In this document: piece by piece, positions 16,238 to 23,612 of the stretch
Numbering within the stretch: the first letter of the stretch is position 1
How the letters are laid out: each line of letters opens with the position of its first letter
NCBI GenBank assembly: GCA_003162425.1
Contig: PMOK01000316.1
Coordinates: 1-38,312, forward strand
Length of the DNA: 38,312 nucleotides
Source: Bryobacterales bacterium
GTDB taxonomy: Bacteria; Acidobacteriota; Terriglobia; Bryobacterales; Bryobacteraceae
Direction: 5' to 3'
Translations under genes and position numbers: made by a program
The notes under the pieces: model-generated
What the model saw: the letters and a program-made list of their open reading frames with translations, nothing else
Database searches by the model: none
Told to the model about the DNA's origin: nothing

Positions 16238-16755
16238 CTTGAGGGCAATACTCCACCTGGTGGTGCTTCCATCACATCCGATGAGGAAGCTGTAAAGGTA
16301 AGCAACCCAGTGCTTCTCCACAGCGGCGCCATCCACGCCCGTGTCACTGAGGCGTTTACCACGCAAATGTTCCCCTGGGCGTTGCTACCGGTGCCCGTCG
16401 ACGCTGCCAGCGTTGTCTTGTCGTAGTAAGTAATCGTTATCGTGGCGTTCCCCGCTGACAGGTCAGCACTGTTCAGAAACCCCATCGAGTTCGCCTGAAC
16501 CACCGAGCTGATAGCTGCGTCCTGACCGCTACCGCCGGTTTGCTGGGTTATGGCGTATCGAACTCCCTCGCGCACGGCATTCCGCAGCGTGTTCTGAATA
16601 AAAATCGCCAAAGGATAATCCAGCAGCGCGAACCCGATCGCCAACAAGGGGAGAATGATCAATGCTCCCTCAAGCAACGCCGAGCCACGCTGGGACTTCA
16701 AGCGCCCCCGAACCCTACGCTCGGAACTGGTGGAATTATTGCTAATTGATTTCAT
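16234..16755 (-). CDS. TadE-like pseudopilin 1
   Basis: A 173-aa protein with a basic N-terminus (SSERRVRGRLKSQRG) and a TadE-type helix (GSALLEGALIILPLLAIGFALLD in pieces, Glu at the fifth hydrophobic position), then LRNAVREGVRYAITQQ, a typical post-helix segment. It is the first gene of the trio and overlaps the next by ATGA. The start at 16755 has only a weak GAG ribosome-binding site. A prepilin peptidase would have to be encoded elsewhere if it is processed. Confidence 0.82.
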   Translation of the reverse strand: MKSISNNSTSSERRVRGRLKSQRGSALLEGALIILPLLAIGFALLDYPLAIFIQNTLRNAVREGVRYAITQQTGGSGQDAAISSVVQANSMGFLNSADLSAGNATITITYYDKTTLAASTGTGSNAQGNICVVNASVTRAWMAPLWRSTGLLTFTASSSDVMEAPPGGVLPSR

Positions 16756-16880
16756 CAGAGACTCGGTCGCACTCCCAAAACCCTTGGCTGGTCAAAGAAT
16801 ACGCCTACTAGTAATGTCGTGGGTTTGGACGGAATGCTAAATCCGTAGAACCCGCTATTCAAGACCCGGAAAAACCCTTA

Positions 16881-16905
16881 GTACCTAGCGAGTGGGTAGG
16901 GGTAC
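16881..16905 (-). promoter_or_regulatory. 25-bp candidate regulatory element, copy B
   Basis: 19/25 identity with 13879-13903. The inner inverted repeat is TACCTA/TGGGTA. It lies about 125 bp upstream of the first tad gene. Both copies are followed, in the minus orientation, by a TTTC/TTTTTC run. Confidence 0.45.
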
Positions 16906-16908
16906 CGC

Positions 16909-16999
16909 CGGTACAGTGCATGTCCCCTGGCCGTGGAGGCTAATGAAAAAATTGCGGTACGGTGCAGGTCCCCTTGCCGTGGGGGCTAATGAAAAATTG
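16909..16999. repeat. Imperfect tandem repeat, 46 + 45 bp
   Basis: Unit one is 16909-16954 and unit two 16955-16999. Both begin CGGTAC, contain GGCTAATGAAAAA and end ATTG. They differ by a few substitutions and one A in the A-run. Confidence 0.85.
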
Positions 17000-17099
17000 C
17001 GGGAACACGCCTGCTTCCGTTGACGTTTGAGACCGTTGCAGACGCTAGCCCGGAGTGTCCCCGAGTTTTTCCGAGATACACCAGCGTACAGTAGTGTTC

Positions 17100-17819
17100 A
17101 TGGCGCGCCGCCGTTTTTTTGTCGAGGCAGTCGAGCGCGGACACGCGCAAATTACCGGGCAGGATGCTCATCACCTGACTCGCGTCCTGCGCGTGGAGCC
17201 GGGCCAGAAATTCGAGATTTCCGATAACCATAATGTATATCTGGCGGAGGTGGAAACTGCCCGCAAGGATCTGGTGAGGTTTCAGATTCTGGAAAAGATT
17301 GAGGCGGCGGAGCCGGTGGTCCACACGGCGCTCTTTGCGGGGCTGATAAAGTTCGAGCGCTTCGAATGGCTCCTGGAGAAAGCTACCGAACTGGGCGTGG
17401 GCGAGGTGACGCCGGTAAAGACCGAGCGCAGCGAGAAAGGTCTGGAGGCGGCTGCGCTGAAGCGTATCGGGCGATGGCAGCGAATTGCGCGCGAGGCGAG
17501 CGAGCAGTCGCGGCGGGCGCGGCTGCCGATCATTGAATCGCCGATCGAGCTGGCGGATGCGTTGCGGATCGAAGAGGGGCATCGATACGCGCTGGAGGAG
17601 GCGGGAGCGCGGCCCATTCTCTCGGCTTTCCCGGACGTGCGCCAATCGGGCGATCGGGTAGCGCTGCTGGTGGGTCCCGAGGGCGGATGGACGGAGCGGG
17701 AACGAGCAGCCATCGTGGACGCCGGTTGGACCACGGTATCACTGGGCGAGCGGATACTTCGGGCCGAGACCGCGGCGATCGCGGCGCTGGCGATCGTGAA
17801 TGCGGCGTGGGAACGATAG
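17100..17819 (+). CDS. rsmE: 16S rRNA (uracil1498-N3)-methyltransferase
   Basis: A 239-aa SPOUT-class enzyme that makes m3U1498 in 16S rRNA. It starts MARRRFFVEA with the PUA-like RNA-binding domain (HHLTRVLRVEPGQKFEI). The SPOUT domain has KFERFEWLLEKATELGVGEVTPVKTERSE and the SAM-binding knot LLVGPEGGWTERE plus LGERILRAETA. I set the start at 17100, where the canonical N-terminus begins, not at an upstream GTG (17055). It is on its own, followed by heptanucleotide arrays. Confidence 0.95.
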   Translation: MARRRFFVEAVERGHAQITGQDAHHLTRVLRVEPGQKFEISDNHNVYLAEVETARKDLVRFQILEKIEAAEPVVHTALFAGLIKFERFEWLLEKATELGVGEVTPVKTERSEKGLEAAALKRIGRWQRIAREASEQSRRARLPIIESPIELADALRIEEGHRYALEEAGARPILSAFPDVRQSGDRVALLVGPEGGWTERERAAIVDAGWTTVSLGERILRAETAAIAALAIVNAAWER

Positions 17820-17822
17820 CCC

Positions 17823-17846
17823 GTTTCTCGTTTCTCGTTTCTCGTT
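17823..17846. repeat. Heptanucleotide array, GTTTCTC x3
   Basis: Three perfect units plus GTT, just after the rsmE stop. It is identical to 10531-10554 and followed within 10 bp by a different heptanucleotide array. Confidence 0.95.
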
Positions 17847-17855
17847 GGGTGCTTT

Positions 17856-17918
17856 CTGCCGCCTGCCGCCTGCCGCCTGCCGCCTGCTGCCTGCCGCCTG
17901 CTGCCTGCCTCCTGTATC
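17856..17918. repeat. Heptanucleotide array, CTGCCGC x9 (degenerating)
   Basis: Nine consecutive 7-bp units. The first four are perfect CTGCCGC, then CTGCTGC, CTGCCGC, CTGCTGC, CTGCCTC, CTGTATC. Divergence increases toward the start of the oxidoreductase gene at 17929. Confidence 0.95.
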
Positions 17919-17928
17919 CTGAGTTGTC

Positions 17929-19116
17929 ATGACTAGACGCAACTTCATCGCATCATCCGCGGCTGCTACCGCGCTTGCTTATTCTCAGGTTTCTGGCGCT
18001 AACGAACGGTTGCGTATCGGCGTGATTGGTTGCGGTGGACAAGCCACGGATCACATGCGCACCTTGGTGAAGATGCGCGAGTCCGACAATTGCGACGTGC
18101 TGGCGGTTTCGGACGTGTATGACAAGCGTGCGGAACAGGCCGCGCAGCTCACCGGCGGGAAAGTGGTGAAGGACTATCGCCGCATCCTGGACAATCACGA
18201 TATCGATTACGTGCTGATTGCCACGCCTGAGCATTGGCACTACCAGATGATCGTGGACGCGATCGGCGCTGGGAAACATATCTACTGCGAAAAGCCGATG
18301 ACGCACACCGCGGCGCAATCGAAGAAGGTGGTGGAGAAGATCGCCCAGAGCAAAGTGAAGATGCAGGTGGGCGTGCAAGGCATGTCGGACGATTCCTACG
18401 AAACTGCGCGCAAGTTTGTCAAAGACGGCGCGCTCGGCAAAGTGGTGCTGGCGCAGATCGACTATTCGCGGAACTATAAGGACGACTTCTGGGAATATCC
18501 CGTGGACGCGGATGCGCGGCCGGGCGTCAATCTGGATTGGAAAGCGTGGCTGGGCGCGGCGCCAAAGCGGCCTTTCGACGCCGATCGCTATTTCAGTTGG
18601 CGGCGTTATTGGGACTATTCCAGCGGCATCGCGAGCGACCTGTTTATCCATCGCGTGACGCGCATCATCAAGGCGCTGGACCTGACGTTCCCGGCGTTCG
18701 GCGTGGGCGCGGGTGGCAAGTTCGAGTTCACGGCGAGCAGCGCTGAGATTCCCGATACGTTCAATATCCTGCTGGATTATCCCGGCGGTCCGACGGTGCA
18801 GCTCATCTCTTCGATGGCCAATGGCACACCGGTGGATCATCTGCTGCGTGGCCACAAAGCGACTCTGCAGTTCACGCGGACCGGTTTCGTGATCCGTCCT
18901 GAGGGAGGCGGCGAGGAAATTGTGCATCAGAAGACCGGCGGCGAAGAGCTGGATCTGCACCATCGCAATCTGATGAACGCCATCCGCAAAGGCGAGGCGT
19001 TGAAGTGCGATGCGACGCTGGGATACCGCGGCGTGGTGGCGTGCGAGATGGGTGTCCAGAGCTATCGGAAACGAAGGTGCATGCGGTGGGACGCGGCCAA
19101 AGAACGGATTGTGTAA
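17929..19116 (+). CDS. Tat-exported Gfo/Idh/MocA family oxidoreductase
   Basis: A 395-aa protein. The N-terminus [18 protein letters not shown] is a Tat-like signal, then the NAD(P)-binding Rossmann fold has [14 protein letters not shown] (30-43) and IATPEHWHY; the catalytic EKP motif is in [10 protein letters not shown]. The C-terminal domain ends in [17 protein letters not shown], the pattern of the exported sugar-oxidoreductase group common in Acidobacteria and Planctomycetes. It probably oxidises or rearranges a sugar in the periplasm with a bound cofactor folded in the cytoplasm; the substrate is unknown. The gene begins 10 bp after a heptanucleotide array. Confidence 0.9.
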   Translation: MTRRNFIASSAAATALAYSQVSGANERLRIGVIGCGGQATDHMRTLVKMRESDNCDVLAVSDVYDKRAEQAAQLTGGKVVKDYRRILDNHDIDYVLIATPEHWHYQMIVDAIGAGKHIYCEKPMTHTAAQSKKVVEKIAQSKVKMQVGVQGMSDDSYETARKFVKDGALGKVVLAQIDYSRNYKDDFWEYPVDADARPGVNLDWKAWLGAAPKRPFDADRYFSWRRYWDYSSGIASDLFIHRVTRIIKALDLTFPAFGVGAGGKFEFTASSAEIPDTFNILLDYPGGPTVQLISSMANGTPVDHLLRGHKATLQFTRTGFVIRPEGGGEEIVHQKTGGEELDLHHRNLMNAIRKGEALKCDATLGYRGVVACEMGVQSYRKRRCMRWDAAKERIV

Positions 19117-19135
19117 GATTTCACCGGAGGGCCGT

Positions 19136-19648
19136 ATGAGGATATGCGAAGCAGTTTTACCTGAATTCGATCAAGAGATGTCCAACACACGAAAGACGCT
19201 GGAGCGGATTCCCGAAGATAAGCTGAGCTGGAAGCCTCACGACAAGTCGATGACGCTGGGGCGCCTCGCCGGACACATTGTGGAGTTGGTGGGCTGGGCG
19301 AACACCTCCATCACCACCGATTCGCTGAATGTGACGATCGATAAATACCAACCTGTTGTCGCCACCTCACGCCAGCAGATTCTGGAGCTCTTCGACAAGA
19401 GTGTCAAGGAATCGAGAGCAGCGATCGCGGGCGCGACTGACGAACATATGATGCAGCCGTGGACGCTCGCGTTTAACGGTCAAACGGTATTCACGATGCC
19501 GCGGGCCGCGGTGCTGCGGATGAGCTGCTTCAACCACATCATCCATCATCGGGCACAGTTGGGCGTTTATCTGCGTTTGAACAATGTTCCTGTGCCGGCG
19601 CTGTATGGCCCATCGGCGGATGAGGGCGCGATGGGCGCGTCGGCATAA
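19136..19648 (+). CDS. DinB family protein (cytoplasmic)
   Basis: A 170-aa protein with no signal peptide: MRICEAVLPEFDQEMSNTRK, then LSWKPHDKSMTLGRLAGHIVEL with the first putative metal His, and FNHIIHHRAQLGVYLRLNNVPVPALYGPSADE with the remaining His residues; the last segment is typical of the DinB/DUF664 type. The start at 19136 is supported by GGAGG at 19126-19130. It follows the oxidoreductase by 19 bp and may be co-transcribed. It is distinct from the exported DinB protein at 2960. Confidence 0.9.
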   Translation: MRICEAVLPEFDQEMSNTRKTLERIPEDKLSWKPHDKSMTLGRLAGHIVELVGWANTSITTDSLNVTIDKYQPVVATSRQQILELFDKSVKESRAAIAGATDEHMMQPWTLAFNGQTVFTMPRAAVLRMSCFNHIIHHRAQLGVYLRLNNVPVPALYGPSADEGAMGASA

Positions 19649-19653
19649 CTTGG

Positions 19654-19681
19654 GTGGGGCGGACCCCCTGGTCCGCCCCAC
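19654..19681. terminator. Strong GC hairpin, candidate terminator
   Basis: A 12-bp perfect stem (GTGGGGCGGACC/GGTCCGCCCCAC) with a CCCT loop, starting 6 bp after the DinB stop. There is no T-tract, so it may be an intergenic palindromic repeat or a non-canonical terminator. Confidence 0.6.
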
Positions 19682-19721
19682 TTACCGTATGCAGACCCTG
19701 GGCGCGTCTCACGCCAAGCAG

Positions 19722-19727
19722 TATAAT
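19722..19727 (+). promoter_or_regulatory. Candidate -10 box for the kinase pair
   Basis: A perfect TATAAT, 17 bp before the start codon at 19745. The -35 position at 17-bp spacing reads TGGGCG (3/6), so the promoter may need an activator or extended contacts. The implied leader is about 11 nt without a Shine-Dalgarno site. Confidence 0.5.
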
Positions 19728-19744
19728 AAGGTTCCGCCTTCCTT

Positions 19745-20479
19745 ATGTCCCTTCTGGTTCCGAACCGTCACCGCGGCAAGTTGATTGTCGTGGAGGGCAT
19801 TGACGGCTCGGGTAAATCCACGCAGCTTTCCCTGCTCAGCCAGTGGCTGCGGTCGCAGCGGATCGGGGTGGCTTTCAGCGAATGGAATTCGTCTCCGCTA
19901 GTGCGGGAGACCACGCGGCGTGGCAAGAAGAAGAATATGTTCACGCCCACAACATTTAGTCTCATCCACGCCACGGATTTCGCGGATCGGCTGGAGCGCT
20001 ACATCGTGCCGCTGTTAAAGGCGGGCGCGGTGGTTTGCGCGGATCGCTATGCTTATACGGCATTCGCGCGCGACGTGATCCGCGGCGTGAGCCGGCGGTG
20101 GGTTCGCAACCTTTATAAGTTCGCGGTCAAGCCGAATCTGGCTTTCTATTTTCGCGTACCGCTGGAGGTGGCCATCGGGCGCATTCTGGGCGGACGCAAC
20201 GCCATCAAATATTACGAAGCAGGCATGGATCTCGGCCTGAGCCGAAATGTGGAGGAGAGCTTCCGGTTGTTTCAGGGCCGGATTTTGGATGAATACGAAG
20301 CCATGATCCACGAAGTTGGATTCCACGTGATTGACGCCACCGGATCCATCGAAGATCAACAGCGGCAGATGCGGGACATTGCGACCGAGGAGCTCGGAGA
20401 CAACCTGCACAACGGCCACTTGCTGCGCGCGTCCCAGGGAGATATCGATGCTGCCCAAGCAGCCCCTCGAGTTCTATAG
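19745..20479 (+). CDS. Thymidylate-kinase-like protein, canonical P-loop (first of a pair)
   Basis: A 244-aa P-loop NMP-kinase fold. Walker A is GIDGSGKST (18-26); ATDFADR (76-82) and the DRY motif ADRYAYT (99-105) match dTMP kinases; a LID-like stretch has GGRNAIKYYEAGMDL. It carries a roughly 25-residue C-terminal tail beyond the fold. True Tmk is about 205-215 aa, so this may be a divergent paralogue with another nucleotide or sugar substrate. Its last 32 bp overlap the next gene, which encodes a related protein. No other nucleotide-metabolism gene is nearby. Confidence 0.82.
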   Translation: MSLLVPNRHRGKLIVVEGIDGSGKSTQLSLLSQWLRSQRIGVAFSEWNSSPLVRETTRRGKKKNMFTPTTFSLIHATDFADRLERYIVPLLKAGAVVCADRYAYTAFARDVIRGVSRRWVRNLYKFAVKPNLAFYFRVPLEVAIGRILGGRNAIKYYEAGMDLGLSRNVEESFRLFQGRILDEYEAMIHEVGFHVIDATGSIEDQQRQMRDIATEELGDNLHNGHLLRASQGDIDAAQAAPRVL

Positions 20480-21140
20480 CGAAAAGCTGGCCGGAGTCTC
20501 CGAGGAGGAGTTGCAAGGCAAGCTGATCGTCATTGAGGGACCGGACTCGGTGGGCAGATCCACGCAGGTCTCGCGGCTACGGACGTGGTTGGAGCACCGG
20601 GGCCATGCGGTGCTGGACACCGGTCTCGCGCGCGGCGCGCTGGCCGGCAAGGGCATCCAGCAGGCCAAAGAAGGCAACACTCTGGGCCCGGTGACGATGA
20701 CGCTGTTTTACGCCACCGATTTCGCCGACCGCCTGGAGAACGAAATAATTCCTGCTTTGCGCGCCGGCTTCGTGGTACTGACCGATCGCTACATTTTTTC
20801 CCTGATGGCGCGCGCCATCGCCCGCAACGAGGATCGCGTGTGGATCGAAAAGGTGGCCGGCTTCGCCTTAGTTCCGCATGCGGTCTATTATCTGCGCGCG
20901 GATGTTCGCGACCTGCTGACCCGCGTGGTGTTGGGCCGGGGCGCCTTCGACTATTGGGAAAGCGGCATGGATATGCGCTTCGGCACGGATATGCACGATA
21001 GCTTCGTCCGCTATCAGACTCGGGTGATCCGTGCGCTGGACCGTATGGCGAAGCGCTACAACTTTATCGTGGTGGACGCCAATCAAACGCCCGACCAGAT
21101 TTTCCGGGAGCTGCGTCGGTCGATCGGGAAGTTGTTTTGA
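20448..21140 (+). CDS. Thymidylate-kinase-like protein with altered Walker A (second of a pair)
   Basis: A 230-aa paralogue of the preceding product. The equivalents line up: KLIVIEGPDSVGRSTQ (27-40), ATDFADRLENEIIPALRAG, TDRYIFS (112-118), and GAFDYWESGMDM. The Walker A lysine is replaced by Arg (GPDSVGRST, R37), a change that usually abolishes or strongly reduces phosphoryl transfer in P-loop kinases. It may be a regulatory or structural partner of the first protein. I placed the start at 20448 (GGGAG upstream), 32 bp inside the first gene. Its stop overlaps the next start as TTGA. Confidence 0.82.
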   Translation: MLPKQPLEFYSEKLAGVSEEELQGKLIVIEGPDSVGRSTQVSRLRTWLEHRGHAVLDTGLARGALAGKGIQQAKEGNTLGPVTMTLFYATDFADRLENEIIPALRAGFVVLTDRYIFSLMARAIARNEDRVWIEKVAGFALVPHAVYYLRADVRDLLTRVVLGRGAFDYWESGMDMRFGTDMHDSFVRYQTRVIRALDRMAKRYNFIVVDANQTPDQIFRELRRSIGKLF

Positions 21141-22867
21141 AACCAAGTTCTTCGGTTCTTCGGTTCTTCGGTTCTTCGGTTGGTGTGGTGCTGCTTGCGC
21201 AGATTCCTGCCGCGGACATTCGCGACACTTATGTTCCCGATACGAATACGCATTTCACGATGCCGGCTTATCGCACGCTGGGGGAGTGGGAGGCGCACAA
21301 GCAGAAATTGCGGGATCAGATTCTGTTCGCAGCGGGACTGGTTCCTATGCCGGAAAAGAATCCACTGCATCCTGTTGTTTTCGGACGGATCGAGCGTGAG
21401 GGTTATTCGATCGAGAAAGTTTATATCGAGACGCTTCCGGGATACTATTTGTGCGGCAATCTTTACCGGCCGCTAGGCGCGTCCGCGAAGTCTCCGGGCG
21501 TGCTGGTGACGCACGGCCACTGGGACTACGGGCGGCTGGAGAACCAGGTGCTCAATTCGGGGCAGAAGCGCGCGGCCAACCTGGCGCTGCAGGGTTACGT
21601 GGCGTTTTCTTACGACATGGTGGGATACAACGACACCATGCAGACCCCGCATGATTTCGGGGGGCCGCGCGAACAGTTGTGGTCCTTCGGTCCCATGGGA
21701 TTGCAGTTGTGGAATTCCATCCGCGCGCTGGATTTTTTGCAATCGCTCGCGGATGTGGATCCAGAACGGATAGCGATGACGGGCGAATCCGGCGGCGGCA
21801 CGCAGACATTTCTCTTGACTGCGGTGGATGATCGCGTGAAATATTCCGTTCCGGTGAACATGATTTCGGCCAGCATGCAGGGCGGATCGCAATGCGAGAA
21901 CGGACCGGGGCTGCGCCTGGACACATTCAACGTGGAAATCGGCGCGATGATGGCGCCGCGGCCGATGCTCATGATTGCCGCAACTGGAGATTGGACCAAG
22001 GACACGCCGCGCGAGGAATATCCGGCGGTCCGCTCGATTTATGAGCTGTACGATCGGGCCGCCAATGTGGAGACCGTTCAGATGGACGCCCCGCACAACT
22101 ACAATCAGGCCAGCCGGGAAGCGATGTACACGTTTTTCGACCACCGGATTCTGGGCGAGCGCAAGGATGTGAAAGAACGCGGCACGCAAATTGAAAGGCT
22201 TCAAGATGTACTGGTGTGGCATGGCCTGGCGTTGCCATCGAATGCGCTGACATACGATCAGTTGGTGGAACAGTGGATCGCGGCGGCCAAGCGGCAAACG
22301 GCTGCAACGCGCGATGTGGAGGTGTTGCGGAAACGGCTGAGATTGGCGCTGGCTACCGAATGGCCTGAGCACGTACTGAGTGAGACGCAGGGCGAGAAAT
22401 TGGTTCTTGGCCGCCCGGGGAAAGGTGATCGAGTCTCCGCAGTCCGGATCGGCCGCGGCGTCCCATCGGTGGTAGTGATAGATCCGGCTGCGAGAGAATA
22501 CCAATCCGGTCCGGCGCTCGTCATTACTGTTTTCCAAACCGGCTCCGCGATTGCGCCGCGCGACCGTTCGGCGCAGTTCTTCCTGACGTTCAATCGGACC
22601 GACGATCAAAATCGCGTGCAGGACATCCTCACCGCGCTCGCGTACCTGAAGCAGGAAGGGGCCAAGGAGCTGCGAGTGGTAGGAACGGGAAAGGCGGCGA
22701 TTTGGGCGCTTTTCGCTGCGGCCGTTGCGGCAGTTCCGGTTACCTTTGAAGGCAAGCTGGAAGGCTTCACCGGTGAAGATCAGGACTTTGTCGACGGATT
22801 CTTTGTGCCAGGCATCCAGCGCGCGGGCGGGTTAGAAGCTGCCCGGCGTATTTTGCAAAGCCGGTGA
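21137..22867 (+). CDS. Secreted AXE1-like alpha/beta hydrolase (acetyl esterase family)
   Basis: A 576-aa protein with a signal-like N-terminus (SSVGVVLLAQIPAA). The hydrolase domain has VLVTHGHWDYG, the nucleophile elbow TGESGGGTQ (Ser218), a possible acid Asp in ATGDWT (285) and His320 in DAPHNYNQ. This layout is typical of the acetyl xylan esterase-like exported hydrolases of Acidobacteria; it probably deacetylates a sugar polymer. A C-terminal 200-residue region is less recognisable. The TTG start overlaps the upstream stop (TTGA). Codons 4-15 are made of an 8-bp tandem repeat, so slippage would change the frame. The 3' end overlaps the convergent PEP-CTERM gene by 36 bp. Confidence 0.8.
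   Translation: MKPSSSVLRFFGSSVGVVLLAQIPAADIRDTYVPDTNTHFTMPAYRTLGEWEAHKQKLRDQILFAAGLVPMPEKNPLHPVVFGRIEREGYSIEKVYIETLPGYYLCGNLYRPLGASAKSPGVLVTHGHWDYGRLENQVLNSGQKRAANLALQGYVAFSYDMVGYNDTMQTPHDFGGPREQLWSFGPMGLQLWNSIRALDFLQSLADVDPERIAMTGESGGGTQTFLLTAVDDRVKYSVPVNMISASMQGGSQCENGPGLRLDTFNVEIGAMMAPRPMLMIAATGDWTKDTPREEYPAVRSIYELYDRAANVETVQMDAPHNYNQASREAMYTFFDHRILGERKDVKERGTQIERLQDVLVWHGLALPSNALTYDQLVEQWIAAAKRQTAATRDVEVLRKRLRLALATEWPEHVLSETQGEKLVLGRPGKGDRVSAVRIGRGVPSVVVIDPAAREYQSGPALVITVFQTGSAIAPRDRSAQFFLTFNRTDDQNRVQDILTALAYLKQEGAKELRVVGTGKAAIWALFAAAVAAVPVTFEGKLEGFTGEDQDFVDGFFVPGIQRAGGLEAARRILQSR
21147..21178. repeat. Octanucleotide array, GTTCTTCG x4, within a coding start
   Basis: Four perfect 8-bp units plus GTT, located 10 bp after the TTG start of the esterase. 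Since 8 is not a multiple of 3, gain or loss of a unit would put the gene out of frame. Confidence 0.95.
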
Positions 22868-23578
22868 GCAAGGCGTCCCCTTGCTGACGCGTGGGGCTGC
22901 GTCCCGAACGTGGACACGACGCATCCAAACACGACGTATCCCAACCACCGCCAGCACTGCTCCTCCCAGCAGCCAGCCGACCGACGGCTCCGGCACAGGC
23001 GAGGCGGATCCCAGCACAACGTCGAAGGCGTAGTGCAAATCTTCTCCGCCGGCCAGATTGCCGAGGCCGGTGAATCCGTCTGCTAGCGTGCCTGTTCCCA
23101 AGTTCTCAGCGAACGACATGTTTTCGAACGCGCTGATTGCGATTTGATAGTTATCCGGCGCCAGTGTCCCGCCGTCGAGGGAAACATCGTAGCACTGCAA
23201 ACTGCTGGTGTTCGTATGGGCGCCCGCCGGGCAGGTTGTGCCCAGCAACGTCGAGGTCAGAAAATCTCCGCTCGAGTCAAACAAGCTCAAATATGGTTCG
23301 AATCCTCCCTGAGCGATGTTCGTTCCCGCTCCGTTCACACCGCCGCCATAGCTAAACGTGACCGCTTCCATGCTGGAGGCCGTGCTGACCGTGAATCCAT
23401 CTACCACGGCAGCCCACTGCGCATAGTCGCCGTCGGTATTGGACGCGCCCAACGTGCAGCCGCTGCCGCACGAAATTACGTTGGCGTCATTGCGCAGATT
23501 CCCAACGAATGAAATGGTCTCGGCCTGCGCCGAGCCGAGACCGATAATCGCGAAAATGTATAGATAGAGCGTTTTCAT
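22832..23578 (-). CDS. PEP-CTERM sorting-domain protein
   Basis: A 248-aa exported protein: signal peptide MKTLYLYIFAIIGLGSAQA, a beta-rich Gly/Ser/Thr-rich body, with four Cys (CGSGC, CPAG, QCYD), then the sorting signal SPVPEPSVGWLLGGAVLAVVGIRRVWMRR: PEP motif, hydrophobic helix, basic cluster. An exosortase should cleave there but is not in the window. About 27 residues follow the basic cluster, longer than usual; this part is antisense to the end of the esterase gene. The start at 23578 is supported by AGGAGGAG. Confidence 0.88.
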   Translation of the reverse strand: MKTLYLYIFAIIGLGSAQAETISFVGNLRNDANVISCGSGCTLGASNTDGDYAQWAAVVDGFTVSTASSMEAVTFSYGGGVNGAGTNIAQGGFEPYLSLFDSSGDFLTSTLLGTTCPAGAHTNTSSLQCYDVSLDGGTLAPDNYQIAISAFENMSFAENLGTGTLADGFTGLGNLAGGEDLHYAFDVVLGSASPVPEPSVGWLLGGAVLAVVGIRRVWMRRVHVRDAAPRVSKGTPCSPALQNTPGSF

Positions 23579-23612
23579 AAACTCCTCCTGAAAATAGTCA
23601 TGAATCAGCCAG

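Larger units (their letters stand above)
16756..17099. other. Divergent noncoding region between the tad cluster and rsmE
   Basis: No gene was recognised. It contains element B (16881-16905) and an imperfect tandem repeat (16909-16999). It must hold the promoters of both the minus-strand tad cluster and plus-strand rsmE. Confidence 0.6.

Noticed and set aside
17823..17918. Possible CRISPR array
   Set aside because: Units are contiguous 7-mers with no spacers, and no cas genes are present.
17953..18963. 336-aa open frame on the minus strand
   Set aside because: Antisense to the Gfo/Idh/MocA oxidoreductase, rich in His and Arg in the manner of shadow frames, and without motifs.
21473..22609. 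378-aa open frame on the minus strand
   Set aside because: Antisense to the esterase gene, whose catalytic motifs show the plus strand to be coding.
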